Assembly (NCBI RefSeq): GCF_014646055.1
Contig: NZ_BMMS01000013.1
Span: 78,657-142,656, forward strand
Source of the DNA: Wenjunlia tyrosinilytica
GTDB taxonomy: Bacteria > Actinomycetota > Actinomycetes > Streptomycetales > Streptomycetaceae
Direction: 5' to 3'
DNA: 64,000 nt
This document shows, piece by piece, positions 28,336 to 40,034 of the stretch. The position numbers were made by a program, and so were the translations under genes. The notes beneath the pieces were generated by a model. It saw nothing but the letters and a program-made list of their open reading frames with translations. It made no database searches and was not told where the DNA came from. Each line of letters opens with the position of its first letter. Position 1 is the first letter of the stretch.

Positions 28336-29148
28336 ATGCCCACGCCACACGGGTCCAGGGGCGGTATGGCGTTCAGCGCGGACGAGCTGCGCGTGCTGCG
28401 GCGCGCCCTCGCACGGGCCCTCCACCCCACAGAGACCCCCGCGCCCTCCGACGCACCGCGCCGTCACGGTCCCTGCGGCCCACCGGTGCGCGAATCCGGC
28501 CGGGTCGAGGACATCCAGGAGTACCTGCGCCTGTCCGAGGCCATGGACGAGGCGGTGCGCGAGGGGGGTCGGCTGCGGGCGTTCCTCCTCGCCGACCTGC
28601 GCCGCTACCGCGACGCCCTGCCCGGAGGCGCCCCCGGCTACCTCGACCGGCTCACCCGCGCTCTCGAGGACGGCTATCCGCCCACCCCGGACGACCTGGC
28701 GGCGCTCCGCTCGCTGCGGGCGCTGCCCTGCGCCCGCGAGGAGCGCGCACGGCGGACCGCGCTGCTGCGCCGCTGCCACGACCTGGCCGAGCGGGAGGTG
28801 CGGGCGCGGCTCGGCGGTGCCCGCCGCCCCGTTCCCGTCCCGGCCACCCCACTGCTCGGCGGAGTACTGAGGAGGTCCAAGGTGCTTGACGTCCTGTTCC
28901 CCGAATTCCCCGAATTCCAGGAATTCCCCGCGCCCTCCGAGGCCGCGGACGAGCCCGCGCGCCCCAAGCGCCCCGCTCCCAAACCCGCGGACGAGCCGAC
29001 GGAGGAACCAAACCAAGGCCCCAAGCCCGAGGAGCCCGAGCGCGAGCGCCCGCGCTTCCCCACCCCGGCCGAGATCTTCCCGCCGCGCCGCCGCTCGCAG
29101 CCGCAGCCCCCCGAGCCCGACGAACGGCTCGAACTGGCCACCGGCTGA
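28336..29148 (+). CDS. Hypothetical protein with acidic Pro-rich tail
   Basis: Not recognised as a named family. Of 270 residues, the first 180 or so are Arg/Leu/Ala-rich and probably helical (FSADELRVLRRALARALHP, EDIQEYLRLSEAMDEAVREGG). The last 90 are Pro/Glu/Lys-rich with a short PEFPEFQEF repeat made from three GAATTCC units (about 28903-28926). No signal peptide or membrane helix is seen. The start follows the leaderless promoter; ATG 28366 is an alternative. Confidence 0.65.
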   Translation: MPTPHGSRGGMAFSADELRVLRRALARALHPTETPAPSDAPRRHGPCGPPVRESGRVEDIQEYLRLSEAMDEAVREGGRLRAFLLADLRRYRDALPGGAPGYLDRLTRALEDGYPPTPDDLAALRSLRALPCAREERARRTALLRRCHDLAEREVRARLGGARRPVPVPATPLLGGVLRRSKVLDVLFPEFPEFQEFPAPSEAADEPARPKRPAPKPADEPTEEPNQGPKPEEPERERPRFPTPAEIFPPRRRSQPQPPEPDERLELATG

Positions 29149-29159
29149 GAACCCGGCCC

Positions 29160-29192
29160 GCCGCCGCACCGGATCGGGGCCGGTGCGGCGGC
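29160..29192 (+). terminator. Hairpin terminator
   Basis: A perfect 13-bp stem, GCCGCCGCACCGG (29160-29172) with CCGGTGCGGCGGC (29180-29192), encloses a 7-nt loop 11 bp after the stop codon. There is no T-run, as is common in streptomycetes. Confidence 0.6.
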
Positions 29193-29448
29193 TTCATGTC
29201 CGGTCGCCATGTCCGGTCGCCCCAGCCGACATCCCATCCCGTCCCGGTCCCCGTCCCCACCCTGTCGCCATCCTGTCCAGGTCCCCATTCCGTTGCCCCC
29301 ATCCCGCCCCCATTCCGGCGTCCCCATCCCGTCCTGGCCCCCGTCCCCTCCCCCGTCATGGCCGCTTCCACGGCCGTCGCGTGCGCGCTCCGGGCCCCTC
29401 CCCGCCGCCCGCGGGGGAATCGCTTCGCGGGCCGCTCGTCCGCATCGT

Positions 29449-29454
29449 TACCCT
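29449..29454 (+). promoter_or_regulatory. -10 box TACCCT of leaderless lysS
   Basis: TACCCT is followed by 7 nt and the lysS GTG at 29462. No Shine-Dalgarno is visible. Confidence 0.5.
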
Positions 29455-29461
29455 TGTCCCC

Positions 29462-31036
29462 GTGACAGAGCAGAATGCCGCCCGCCCTTCCTCCGCCGAC
29501 GCCCCTTCCCGCAAGGGCTCCGGCCCCGTGGAATCTGCGCCCGCCGACGACCTTCCGGAGCAGATGCGGATCCGGCGCGAGAAGCTGGACCGGCTGCGCG
29601 CAGCCGGTGTCGACCCCTATCCGGTCGGTTTCCCGCGCACGACCACCCTCGCGGACCTGCGCGCCAAGCACCCCGACCTCGCCCCCGACGCCGCCACCGG
29701 TGAGCGGGTGGGCGTCACCGGCCGGGTCGTGCTGAGCCGCACCGGCGGCAAACTCTGCTTCGCCACCCTGCGCGACGGCACCGCCGACCTCCAGGTCATG
29801 CTCTCGCTCGACAGGCTCGGCGAGGAGCGCCTGGGCGCCTGGAAGCGTGACATCGACCTCGGCGACCACGTCGGCGTCGAGGGCGAGGTGATCACCTCCA
29901 AGCGCGGCGAGCTGTCGGTGATGGTGGACCGCTGGGAGCTCACGGCCAAGTGCCTGCGCCCGCTGCCCGAAAAGCACAAGGGCCTGACCGACCCCGAGGC
30001 CCGGGTGCGCCAGCGCTACGTCGACCTGATCGTGAACCCCGAGGCGCGGGAGCTGCTCTTCCTGCGCAGCAAGGTGGTGCGCTCGATCCGCTCCACCTTC
30101 GAAAGCCGGGGGTTCGTCGAGGTCGAGACCCCGATGCTGCAGCCGATCCACGGCGGCGCGAACGCCCGCCCGTTCATCACGCACATCAACGCCTACGACA
30201 TCGACCTCTACCTGCGGATCGCCACCGAGCTGTATCTGAAGCGGCTCATGGTCGGCGGTACGGAGAAGGTCTTCGAGATCAACCGGAACTTCCGGAACGA
30301 GGGCGCGGACGCGACCCACAACCCCGAGTTCACGGCGCTGGAGTCCTACGAGGCCTACGGCGACTACAACACCCAGGCCGAGCTGACCCGGGCGATCATC
30401 ATCAACGCCGCCAGGGACGCCCTCGGCACCACGGTCGTGCGCGGCGTCGACGCCCACGGCGACGAGCGCGAGATCGACCTCGCCGAGCCGTGGAAGGAGG
30501 TGACCGTCTACGGCGGCATCTCCGAGCGCCTGGGCACCGGGGTCACCCCGGACACCACCGTCGAGGAACTGCGCAAGCTCGCCGACGCGGCCGGTGTGCC
30601 GTACGAGAAGAACTGGGGCCACGGCCAGATCGTGCTCGAGATGGTGGAGCGCCTTCTGGAGGAGAACGCGGTCGAGCCGACGTTCATCAAGGACTACCCC
30701 GTCGAGGTCTCCCCGCTGACCCGGCAGCACCGCACCCAGCCGGGTGTGGCCGAGAAGTGGGACCTGGTGATCTTCGGGACGGAGCTGGCGACGGCCTACT
30801 CCGAGCTGATCGACCCGATCGAGCAGCGCGCCCGGCTGACCGCCCAGTCCCTGCTGGCGGCGGGGGGCGACCCCGAGGCCATGCAGCTGGACGAGGACTT
30901 CCTGCGGGCCCTGGAGTACGCCATGCCCCCGACGGGCGGCATGGGGCTGGGCGTGGACCGGCTCATCATGCTCCTGACCGGCAAGAACATCCGAGAGACC
31001 GTACTGTTCCCGCTCGTCAAGCCCGAAGGGGTGTGA
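29462..31036 (+). CDS. lysS: Lysyl-tRNA synthetase, class II
   Basis: A 524-residue class II synthetase that charges tRNA-Lys. The OB-fold anticodon-binding domain spans about 75-180. Class II motif 1 is in GFVEVETPMLQP, motif 2 in KVFEINRNFRNEGADATHNPEF (two parts), and motif 3 in GMGLGVDRLIMLLTG. The N-terminal 35 residues (Ala/Ser/Pro-rich) form an extension. The start is set by the leaderless geometry. The GTGA overlap with the next small gene indicates coupling. Confidence 0.94.
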   Translation: MTEQNAARPSSADAPSRKGSGPVESAPADDLPEQMRIRREKLDRLRAAGVDPYPVGFPRTTTLADLRAKHPDLAPDAATGERVGVTGRVVLSRTGGKLCFATLRDGTADLQVMLSLDRLGEERLGAWKRDIDLGDHVGVEGEVITSKRGELSVMVDRWELTAKCLRPLPEKHKGLTDPEARVRQRYVDLIVNPEARELLFLRSKVVRSIRSTFESRGFVEVETPMLQPIHGGANARPFITHINAYDIDLYLRIATELYLKRLMVGGTEKVFEINRNFRNEGADATHNPEFTALESYEAYGDYNTQAELTRAIIINAARDALGTTVVRGVDAHGDEREIDLAEPWKEVTVYGGISERLGTGVTPDTTVEELRKLADAAGVPYEKNWGHGQIVLEMVERLLEENAVEPTFIKDYPVEVSPLTRQHRTQPGVAEKWDLVIFGTELATAYSELIDPIEQRARLTAQSLLAAGGDPEAMQLDEDFLRALEYAMPPTGGMGLGVDRLIMLLTGKNIRETVLFPLVKPEGV

Positions 31037-31215
31037 AAGACGTGGATTACATCGCCGCGCTCGTGCCGCCGGTGGTGATGGCCGTGGCCTTCACCTTCGT
31101 GATCCGCGCGATCATCAAGAGCCAGGGTGGCGCCAACAAGGGCAAGGAGGACGCCGCCGTGGACGCCGCTCTCGCGGAGGCGGACCGCGCCCGTCAGGCG
31201 CAGCCCCAGCGGTAA
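31033..31215 (+). CDS. Small single-helix membrane protein
   Basis: A 60-residue protein, VKDVDYIAALVPPVVMAVAF followed by TFVIRAIIKSQGG, giving one N-terminal membrane helix (about 6-27) and a charged Ala/Glu/Lys tail. GTG 31033 overlaps the lysS stop as GTGA; GTG 31042 is an alternative. A small membrane protein in this position is a conserved streptomycete feature. Function unknown. Confidence 0.75.
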   Translation: MKDVDYIAALVPPVVMAVAFTFVIRAIIKSQGGANKGKEDAAVDAALAEADRARQAQPQR

Positions 31216-31274
31216 CCTCCTCGGGCCCCACAGACGGCCCACGTGCCGCCCACGCGGCTCGTCCGGTGGCTCGC

Positions 31275-31329
31275 AGCCCCGGCGGAAGGTGACACGGCCC
31301 AATCGGGCAGTGGCCTTCTCGCCGGGGCT
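31275..31329 (+). terminator. Terminator after the lysS unit
   Basis: Arms AGCCCCGGCG-GAAGG (31275-31289) and CCTTCTCGCCGGGGCT (31314-31329) pair with one bulge. The loop contains a small GCCC-AATC-GGGC hairpin. The downstream sequence TTGTCATTATT is unusually AT-rich for this window. Confidence 0.65.
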
Positions 31330-31389
31330 TTGTCATTATTCGCCCTAGTAAATGTCGCATTCGCCACAATTTTGAAAGGGGGTGCCCGT
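31330..31389. promoter_or_regulatory. AT-rich promoter region of the BlaI-like gene
   Basis: This is one of the most AT-rich stretches in the window, with TAGTAAAT and two ATTCGCC direct repeats, then AAAGGGGG as Shine-Dalgarno. It may contain the operator for the BlaI-like product and a potential Lsr2 binding site. No exact dyad could be assigned. Confidence 0.4.
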
Positions 31390-31794
31390 ATGCCGCGGCG
31401 TCTGGGTGAGCTGGAAGACGCGGTCATGACCCGTGTTTGGCAGTGGAACCGTCCGGTCACGGTTCGTGAAGTGCTCGAAGATCTTCAGCAGTCACGGACG
31501 ATCGCGTACACGACGGTGATGACGGTAATGGACAACCTTCATCACAAGGGCTGGCTCCGCAGGGAACGCGAAGGCCGCGCCTATCGGTATGAGGCAGTTT
31601 CCACTCGTGAGGCTTACACGGCCGCTCTGATGAACGAGGCGTGGGCGACGAGTGACAACGCTGCCGCGGCCCTCGTCCACTTCTTCGGCATGATGTCCGC
31701 GGAACAGCTCGAAGCCCTCAGGGACGCATTGCGAGTAGTGCCGGCGGCCACTGTGGAGCCTCCCGCCGAGCCGGGTGAGGAGCCCGGGCGATAG
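31390..31794 (+). CDS. BlaI/MecI-family transcriptional regulator
   Basis: A 134-residue winged-helix repressor. The DNA-binding part is LGELEDAVMTRVWQWNRPVTVREV followed by YTTVMTVMDNLHHKGWLRREREGRAYRY, matching BlaI/Penicillinase_R. Members of this family often pair with a BlaR1-type membrane protease, but none is adjacent, so it may act alone or in trans. AAAGGGGG precedes the ATG. The GNAT gene follows after 9 bp. Confidence 0.9.
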   Translation: MPRRLGELEDAVMTRVWQWNRPVTVREVLEDLQQSRTIAYTTVMTVMDNLHHKGWLRREREGRAYRYEAVSTREAYTAALMNEAWATSDNAAAALVHFFGMMSAEQLEALRDALRVVPAATVEPPAEPGEEPGR

Positions 31795-31797
31795 CGT
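31792..31797 (+). promoter_or_regulatory. -10 box TAGCGT of the leaderless GNAT gene
   Basis: TAGCGT overlaps the stop codon of the BlaI-like gene and is 6 nt before the ATG at 31804. Confidence 0.45.
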
Positions 31798-31803
31798 CCA
31801 GGC

Positions 31804-32307
31804 ATGGAAATCACCATCCGTCGAGCCAGGACGAGCGATGTGCGGGCCGTGCGTCGCCTGGTGGACTCGTACTCGCGCGACCGCATCCTGCTCGACAAGC
31901 CCACGGTGACCCTTTACGAAGACGTCCAGGAGTTCTGGGTCGCCGAACGGGACGAGGACGGTGAGGTCATCGGCTGCGGCGCACTGCATGTGATGTGGCA
32001 GGACCTGGCCGAAGTGCGGACCCTCGCCGTGGACCCCGTCTACCGGGGCCACCGCGTCGGGCACCGGCTACTCGAGAAGCTCTTGTCGACTGCTCGCTGG
32101 CTGGGCGTTCGGCGGATTTTCTGTCTGACCTTCGAAGTCGAGTTCTTCTCCAAGCACGGCTTCGTGGAGATCGGTGAGACCCCGGTCGACGGGGATGTGT
32201 ACTCCGAGCTGCTCCGTTCCTATGACGAGGGCGTTGCGGAGTTCCTGGACCTCGAACGAGTGAAGCCGAACACCTTGGGTAACAGCCGGATGCTGTTGCA
32301 GCTCTGA
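31804..32307 (+). CDS. Amino-acid N-acetyltransferase (GNAT), short ArgA type
   Basis: A 167-residue GNAT enzyme. The acetyl-CoA pocket is EVRTLAVDPVYRGHRVGHRLLEKLL at about 77-101, and ends with EVEFFSKHGFVEIGETPVDGDVYSELL. It resembles the stand-alone glutamate N-acetyltransferase (ArgA-like) of mycobacteria, which starts arginine synthesis. That substrate assignment rests on family resemblance only. It sits between blaI-like and lsr2 genes, far from arginine genes. Confidence 0.8.
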   Translation: MEITIRRARTSDVRAVRRLVDSYSRDRILLDKPTVTLYEDVQEFWVAERDEDGEVIGCGALHVMWQDLAEVRTLAVDPVYRGHRVGHRLLEKLLSTARWLGVRRIFCLTFEVEFFSKHGFVEIGETPVDGDVYSELLRSYDEGVAEFLDLERVKPNTLGNSRMLLQL

Positions 32308-32464
32308 GCGGTCGCTTGGAGCCGCATCATGAACGCTGAACTCCGCTTGTGCACAGCGGGTATGTCCATGTTGCTCCCACGGATCCGGGCGAAGGGTTTG
32401 AGTTTTCCCGGCAAAAGCGGTTTCCTTTTCCCAGGTAATCCGTTTTGGATGAAAGGGAAGCCCG

Positions 32465-32809
32465 GTGGCACAGAAGGTTCAGGTTCTTCTAGTCGATGAC
32501 CTCGACGGTGGCGAGGCCGACGAGACGGTGACGTTCGCTCTCGACGGTGTTTCGTACGAGATCGACCTCACGACGGACAACGCGGACAAGCTCCGCAAGC
32601 TGCTCACGCCCTACGTGGACAGTGGACGCAAGACCGGCGGCCGGGCCGGCCGCGGCCGCAGCCGCGGCGCTCGGGGTGCCGCCGCCGGCAGCTCGGCGCA
32701 GGACACCGCCAAGATCCGCGCCTGGGCGAAGGACAACGGATACGAGGTCAACGACCGCGGCCGTGTGCCCGCCACCATCCGCGACGCCTACGACAAGGCC
32801 CACGCCTGA
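32465..32809 (+). CDS. lsr2: Nucleoid-associated protein Lsr2
   Basis: Lsr2 is the actinobacterial H-NS-like silencer of AT-rich and foreign DNA. The 114-residue protein has an N-terminal beta/alpha dimerisation domain (MAQKVQVLLVDDLDGG onward), a basic Arg/Gly linker, and the C-terminal AT-hook-like motif in NDRGRVPATIRDAY, with RGR inserting in the minor groove. The GTG follows AAAGGGAAG. Its end overlaps the convergent gene by 22 bp. Confidence 0.95.
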   Translation: MAQKVQVLLVDDLDGGEADETVTFALDGVSYEIDLTTDNADKLRKLLTPYVDSGRKTGGRAGRGRSRGARGAAAGSSAQDTAKIRAWAKDNGYEVNDRGRVPATIRDAYDKAHA

Positions 32810-33525
32810 TCGTCGGGGTGACCGTCCGCTCGCTCCGCGGCCCCGTACGGCGGGACCGCAGGGAAGAGCCGGGCCCGGTGGCAGGCATTGGCGGCCGCCA
32901 CCACGAGACGCGCCAGGTCGGGGGACTGGGCGCTTCTCGTCCCCGGAACGCCGAGCACGGGCAGTGCGGCGTCGGATCCCGGGCTGGGAGGCCGCAGCCA
33001 AACCGGCAGGATCCGGTCGGCGGCCTCCCACCGCTCGTCTGCAGCGCGCCGCCGCCCGGCGGGCCACCGCTCCCGCGGCTCCCCCGTCTCCGTAAACTCC
33101 TGAAACTGCCGGGACTCCAGGCACTCCTGGAACTCCCGGGACTCCCGGCACTCCCGAAACGGCATCTGCGGTGCCCGGAGCCGTCCACCGGGGCCATGGG
33201 CAACGATGTCGAGGGCGATCCCGCCCCACTCCAGCCACTCCAGCAGCCCGGGCAGATCGGCCGCCCCTCCCGGTGCCACCAGGAAGTACGCGCGGCTGTC
33301 CCAGGCGGCCACAGGGCCCGTGCCACCGGGGCCCAGTCGGCGCAGCACCGCCCGTCCCGCGCCCAGCGGCATCTCCAGGGCGTCGAAGCTCGTCCCGGTC
33401 AGCAGGTCCACCGAGCCGTCCGCCCGCTCGGCCACCGGCCAGCCCAGTTCGGCGCGGTACCGGTCCACCGTTCTCGGTGCCGCGCCCAGCGCCGTGCCCG
33501 GTGCCGTGACCGGTGCTCCGCTCAT
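32788..33525 (-). CDS. Conserved streptomycete protein with a Prim-Pol-like segment
   Basis: A 245-residue protein conserved beside lsr2 and clpC in streptomycetes. Residues 20-120 (DRYRAELGWPVAERADGSVD, LLTGTSFDALEMP, YFLVAPGGAADLPGLLEWL) resemble the N-terminal bifunctional primase/polymerase-like proteins of this group, but I see no intact catalytic acid cluster. The middle (about 122-150) is a run of RE(C/S/F)(R/Q)E units encoded by short repeats at 33106-33170. The last 22 bp overlap the end of lsr2 on the other strand. Confidence 0.7.
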   Translation of the reverse strand: MSGAPVTAPGTALGAAPRTVDRYRAELGWPVAERADGSVDLLTGTSFDALEMPLGAGRAVLRRLGPGGTGPVAAWDSRAYFLVAPGGAADLPGLLEWLEWGGIALDIVAHGPGGRLRAPQMPFRECRESREFQECLESRQFQEFTETGEPRERWPAGRRRAADERWEAADRILPVWLRPPSPGSDAALPVLGVPGTRSAQSPDLARLVVAAANACHRARLFPAVPPYGAAERADGHPDDQAWALS

Positions 33526-33554
33526 GCCGGGAGCAACGGTCTCCAGGGGTTGAG

Positions 33555-33569
33555 GTTACGCAACGTAAC
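33555..33569. promoter_or_regulatory. Perfect palindrome GTTACG-CAA-CGTAAC
   Basis: A 15-bp dyad with 6-bp arms in the divergent gap between the minus-strand gene at 32788-33525 and clpC. It overlaps a TAACCT -10-like box for the minus-strand gene. It looks like an operator; the regulator is not known. Confidence 0.45.
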
Positions 33570-33688
33570 AGCCCCCTACTTCTTGTTGCGATAGGGTCGC
33601 AGCGGTGGTACCGCGAGGCTGGACGGGTAAGAGTGGGGGTAGTGAAGACCTTTGAGGAGACGCATTTACGAGACGGTGTGAACGCGGC

Positions 33689-33702
33689 GTTCGCCATGGG
33701 CG
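33689..33702 (+). promoter_or_regulatory. Candidate ClgR operator upstream of clpC
   Basis: GTTCGC-CATGG-GCG fits the GTTCGC-5N-GCG pattern described for ClgR, the activator of clp and lon genes in streptomycetes. It lies about 205 bp before the clpC ATG. TAGGGT at 33592-33597 could be a -10 box upstream of it, so the exact promoter arrangement is unclear. Confidence 0.45.
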
Positions 33703-33906
33703 TACTACAAACAAGTGCATCTGCCTGGCCTGCGGGAACATCGTCTCTCAGGATCGGGTTGGAGCTGTTGTCGGCTGTCTCGGGCAGAAGTCCACAGGCA
33801 GGAGTCGACGGTTGAAGTGAGCTGTCCCTTCGCCGGGACTAGCATGCGGAAGGACAGGGAGGGGACCGTCCCCGATCTGCCCGACCGCTCTGAGGAGCGA
33901 TTAACG

Positions 33907-36423
<2,517 letters not shown>

Positions 36424-36436
36424 CGCCCCGAGCGAC

Positions 36437-36476
36437 CAGGGCCCCCGTCACCGCTTCGGCGGCGACGGGGGCCCTG
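36437..36476 (+). terminator. Strong terminator after clpC
   Basis: A perfect 13-bp stem CAGGGCCCCCGTC/GACGGGGGCCCTG (36437-36449 and 36464-36476) continues past one mismatch into CCGC-TTCG-GCGG with a UUCG tetraloop. It lies 14 bp after the stop and separates clpC from the convergent NACHT gene. Confidence 0.85.
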
Positions 36477-39400
36477 CCGTTGCTCGGCGTCGATGGCCTG
36501 CCTCGTTCGGCCGCCCATGTCCAGGCGGCTGGTCAGTGGACGATCACCGAGGCCTGGTGCAGTGGCGCCGAGCGGGGCCCCCGGTCCGCGGCCGCCCCCG
36601 GGTCCGGATACAGATGAAGCTCCCGCAGTCCCGGGCAGGCGGTGGCCGTCCGTGAGTGGTCCTCGGCCCCGGTGCCGCCGACGACGGCCAGGTAGTCGAT
36701 GGTCGGCAGGCACACCCGGTGCAGCAGGTCCAGCATCGACGCATCGAGGAGGAGGATGGTCAGCCGGGGCGGCACGGCCAGAGGCGCCAGTGACTCGATC
36801 GCTGGGCAGCCGTCGAGCTGGAGGAGCTTGAGCCGCGAGGCCGCCCCGAGGAAGCCGAGATCGCGCAGCCGGTCGTTGTCCTCGATCCTCAGCATCTCCA
36901 CGGCGCCGAGGTCGAGTGCGTCCCGCAGCTCCTCCTCGCCGTGGCGGCCGACGACCTGGAGCCGGGCGTCCTTGCCCAGCTCCCGCAGGATCCGCAGCTG
37001 CGCGCAGGAGCGCGCGGTGAAGTACAGCGCCCGGTGGTCGAGGTGCGCGATGACCTCGCGGGCGTAGTGGGCGGTGTCGAAGTGGCGCCAGGCGCCGGCG
37101 AGCTGCCGCAGGACGCTGAGCGACGGGTGCTGCCGGAATCGGGCGAGCACCGGGACGGCGGCGCCGGTTCCGATCCTGGACGCGGTGACGACGACGGCCA
37201 AGGCCTCCTCCTCGGTGAGGCCGTCCGGTGACAGATGTTCCGCGTTGTGCAGCAGCTCCAGCACCACGGGCCCCACGGCGGCCAGGGTCTCCGCCTCGGC
37301 GCTGTCGTGCGGCGGGATGAGCCTGGCCGCCCGTTCCTCCACCATCGCGCGGATCCGGGGATCGAGCTCCGTCGCGTGCTCCAGGCAGGCCATGGCCAGC
37401 AGATGCAGCCGGTCGCGGCGGGACTTCACCTTGTCGCCCCGGGTCACCAGCTTGCGCAGGATCCTGGCCCGCTCGTCGGGCCGGGCGTGGGCGACGGCCA
37501 TGCGGATCACGTCCTCCCACTGGTCGTCGTGGGCGTTGCGGACCATGAGGTCGAAGTCCCTCGCCTCCACGGCGGCCTTGGCGCCCAGGAAGTCCTGGAA
37601 GGTGCGGTGGACGAAGTCGACCGTGTCGGCCGTGGGGCGGCGCAGGAGGCCGCTGCGCACCAGCAGATGGCGCAGAATCCGCTGGGCGTCGCCCTGCGCG
37701 GCGACGGCGGGCATGGTGGGCAGCGCCGCCTCGACCAGTTCCCGGGCCAGGCCGTGCTCCAGCTCCACCTGGCCATTGCGGATCAGCCAGTAGGCCAGGC
37801 GCTGGAGGAGCTGGATCTGGGCCTCCTCGCTCAGCCAGATCCCGTCCGGCGCGCCCACGTCCCTCTCCTCGTCGCGCCGGGTCAGGAGCATGGACAGGGC
37901 GGCGTCGTAGAGGTCCTTGCGGCCGCGCGGCAGGTTGGCCCGGCGGTCGCGGTGCAGGGCGCAGATCAGCCCGCACATGAGCGGATTGGTGGCCAGGCGG
38001 GACAGGTCCTGCTTGGTGTCGAGCACATCCAGCAGCCGGCGCTCGAATTCGTCGAGCCGCCGCCGTTCCTCGTCGTCGTCACCGCACGTGGCGCGAGCCG
38101 CGGTGTGCCAGCGGCGGACGAAGGTGCCGACTTCCGGCCGGGTCATGGGACTGAGCGTCAGCTCGGTGAAGTCCTCGTCGTCCAGCCAGCCGTCGGTGAT
38201 CGCGGAGGGGCGGGAGGTCACCAGCCAGAGGTTGTCCGGGTAGGCGATCAGCAGGTCGCGCAGCCAGCCCCTCGTCCGTTCCCGCTCCCGCTCGGGGATC
38301 TCGTCGATGCCGTCCACGAGCAGGAGTGCCCGTCCGGCGCCCAGGACCGCGTCCGCCCAGCCGTCGGGCTGCGCGGCGTGGAGGGGGTTGCCGGCGGCGG
38401 CCAGGAACTCCGCGGGCGAGGGCAGCTCTCCCCGCCGCAGGACGGTCCGCAGCGGCAGGACGAACGGGATCCTGCCGATCAGGTGCCGCATACAGCTCTC
38501 GGGGTCCTGCTGGGCCGTGGAGACCGCCAGCCACTGCACCAGCGTGGTCTTCCCGGAACCGGCGACGCCCCGCAGGAGCACCCTGCTGCGCCCGGCCAGC
38601 ACCTCGTCCGCGCGATGCGAGGCGCGGGCGGGTGTGCGGGTCGGCGTGGGGAACGGGCCCGGCGCCTGCGCGCTCCTCCACCAGTCGTCGGCGCAGCTGG
38701 CCTCCAGGCTCAGATAGGCCGAGTCCAGGGGCCAGGTCGCACGGCGGCTGAGGTCCAGCCCGAAGATCGTGAGGCTGCCGTACTTGGCGGCGACGTAACT
38801 GCCGTAGCGGTGCTCGAACTCGGCGGCGGGGTCCGGGGCGGCGGCCACGTCGGACAGCGACGGCGGAACTCCGGTGTACCTGCGGTACGCGGCGCGGAAG
38901 TTCGCGCGCTCGAGGAGCGTGACCGCGGGTACGGCCGTCAGGCGCCCGTGCTGCCATCCGGCCGGATCGTGGACGACCACCCCGATCAGACGGCCCTCGG
39001 CGAACAGCGCAGCCCCGGACATCCCCGCCCACGGCGAGCCGTCGCCCCGCGCGGCGCCGGGCGGGGTGTGGGCGCTGTCCACGGCATAGCGGCCCCGGAC
39101 CATCCCCGAGCCGGGTTTCAAGGTGCCCAGGAAGTGCTCGCTGTCGAGGTGCTGGGCGTCGTCGCGCTGGACGTCGGGGAAGCCGATGGCCTGGCAGCCG
39201 TGCAGTGGCGAGACCCCGGTGACCACCGCCAGGCCGACCGGCTGCAGCGCCCTGGCGGTGTCGGCGGTCACCAGGTCGTCCTCGGCGAGCAGGAGCGCCG
39301 CGTCGCACTCCTGGTCCACCCACACCACCCGGCAGGGAACCAGGCCGCGCCCTCCCGGCACGATGGCCCGCGCCTCGGGCCGCGGGGGCCTGTGCGGCGG

Positions 39401-39593
39401 GTGCGGGGGCCTGGGCGGCGTCTGCGCGGGCCCGTGCGGCGACGAGAACGGGTGGGCGGCGGTCAGGACGAGCCTGGGGCTCAGGAGGTAGCCACTGCCC
39501 TGACGGTGGCCGAAGACGGCGGCGACGCGCTCCTTCTCCGGTCCCGAGGCCCCCGCGCCCCGGCTTGCCTCCGCTCCCACGGCTCCCACTGCC

Positions 39594-39998
<405 letters not shown>

Positions 39999-40034
39999 GG
40001 GGTCCCCCGGAGTGGTTGGCGGTGGAATGGTGCG

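Larger units (their letters stand above)
29149..29461. other. Non-coding gap: terminator, pyrimidine-rich tract, lysS promoter
   Basis: These 313 bp hold a terminator-like hairpin at the left, then at about 29223-29357 a strongly C/T-biased low-complexity tract built from imperfect CCATCCCGTCCC-like units on the + strand, and the lysS -10 box at the right. I see no credible gene. The strand asymmetry resembles an expanding microsatellite. Confidence 0.6.

Noticed and set aside
29223..29465. Pro/Ser-rich reading frames in the gap before lysS
   Set aside because: They are low-complexity by-products of the C/T tract with no start signal and no domain.
33715..33906. N-terminal extension of ClpC to an upstream start
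   Set aside because: The added residues are not like any ClpC N-domain, they cross the regulatory gap, and ATG 33907 has a good ribosome-binding site.
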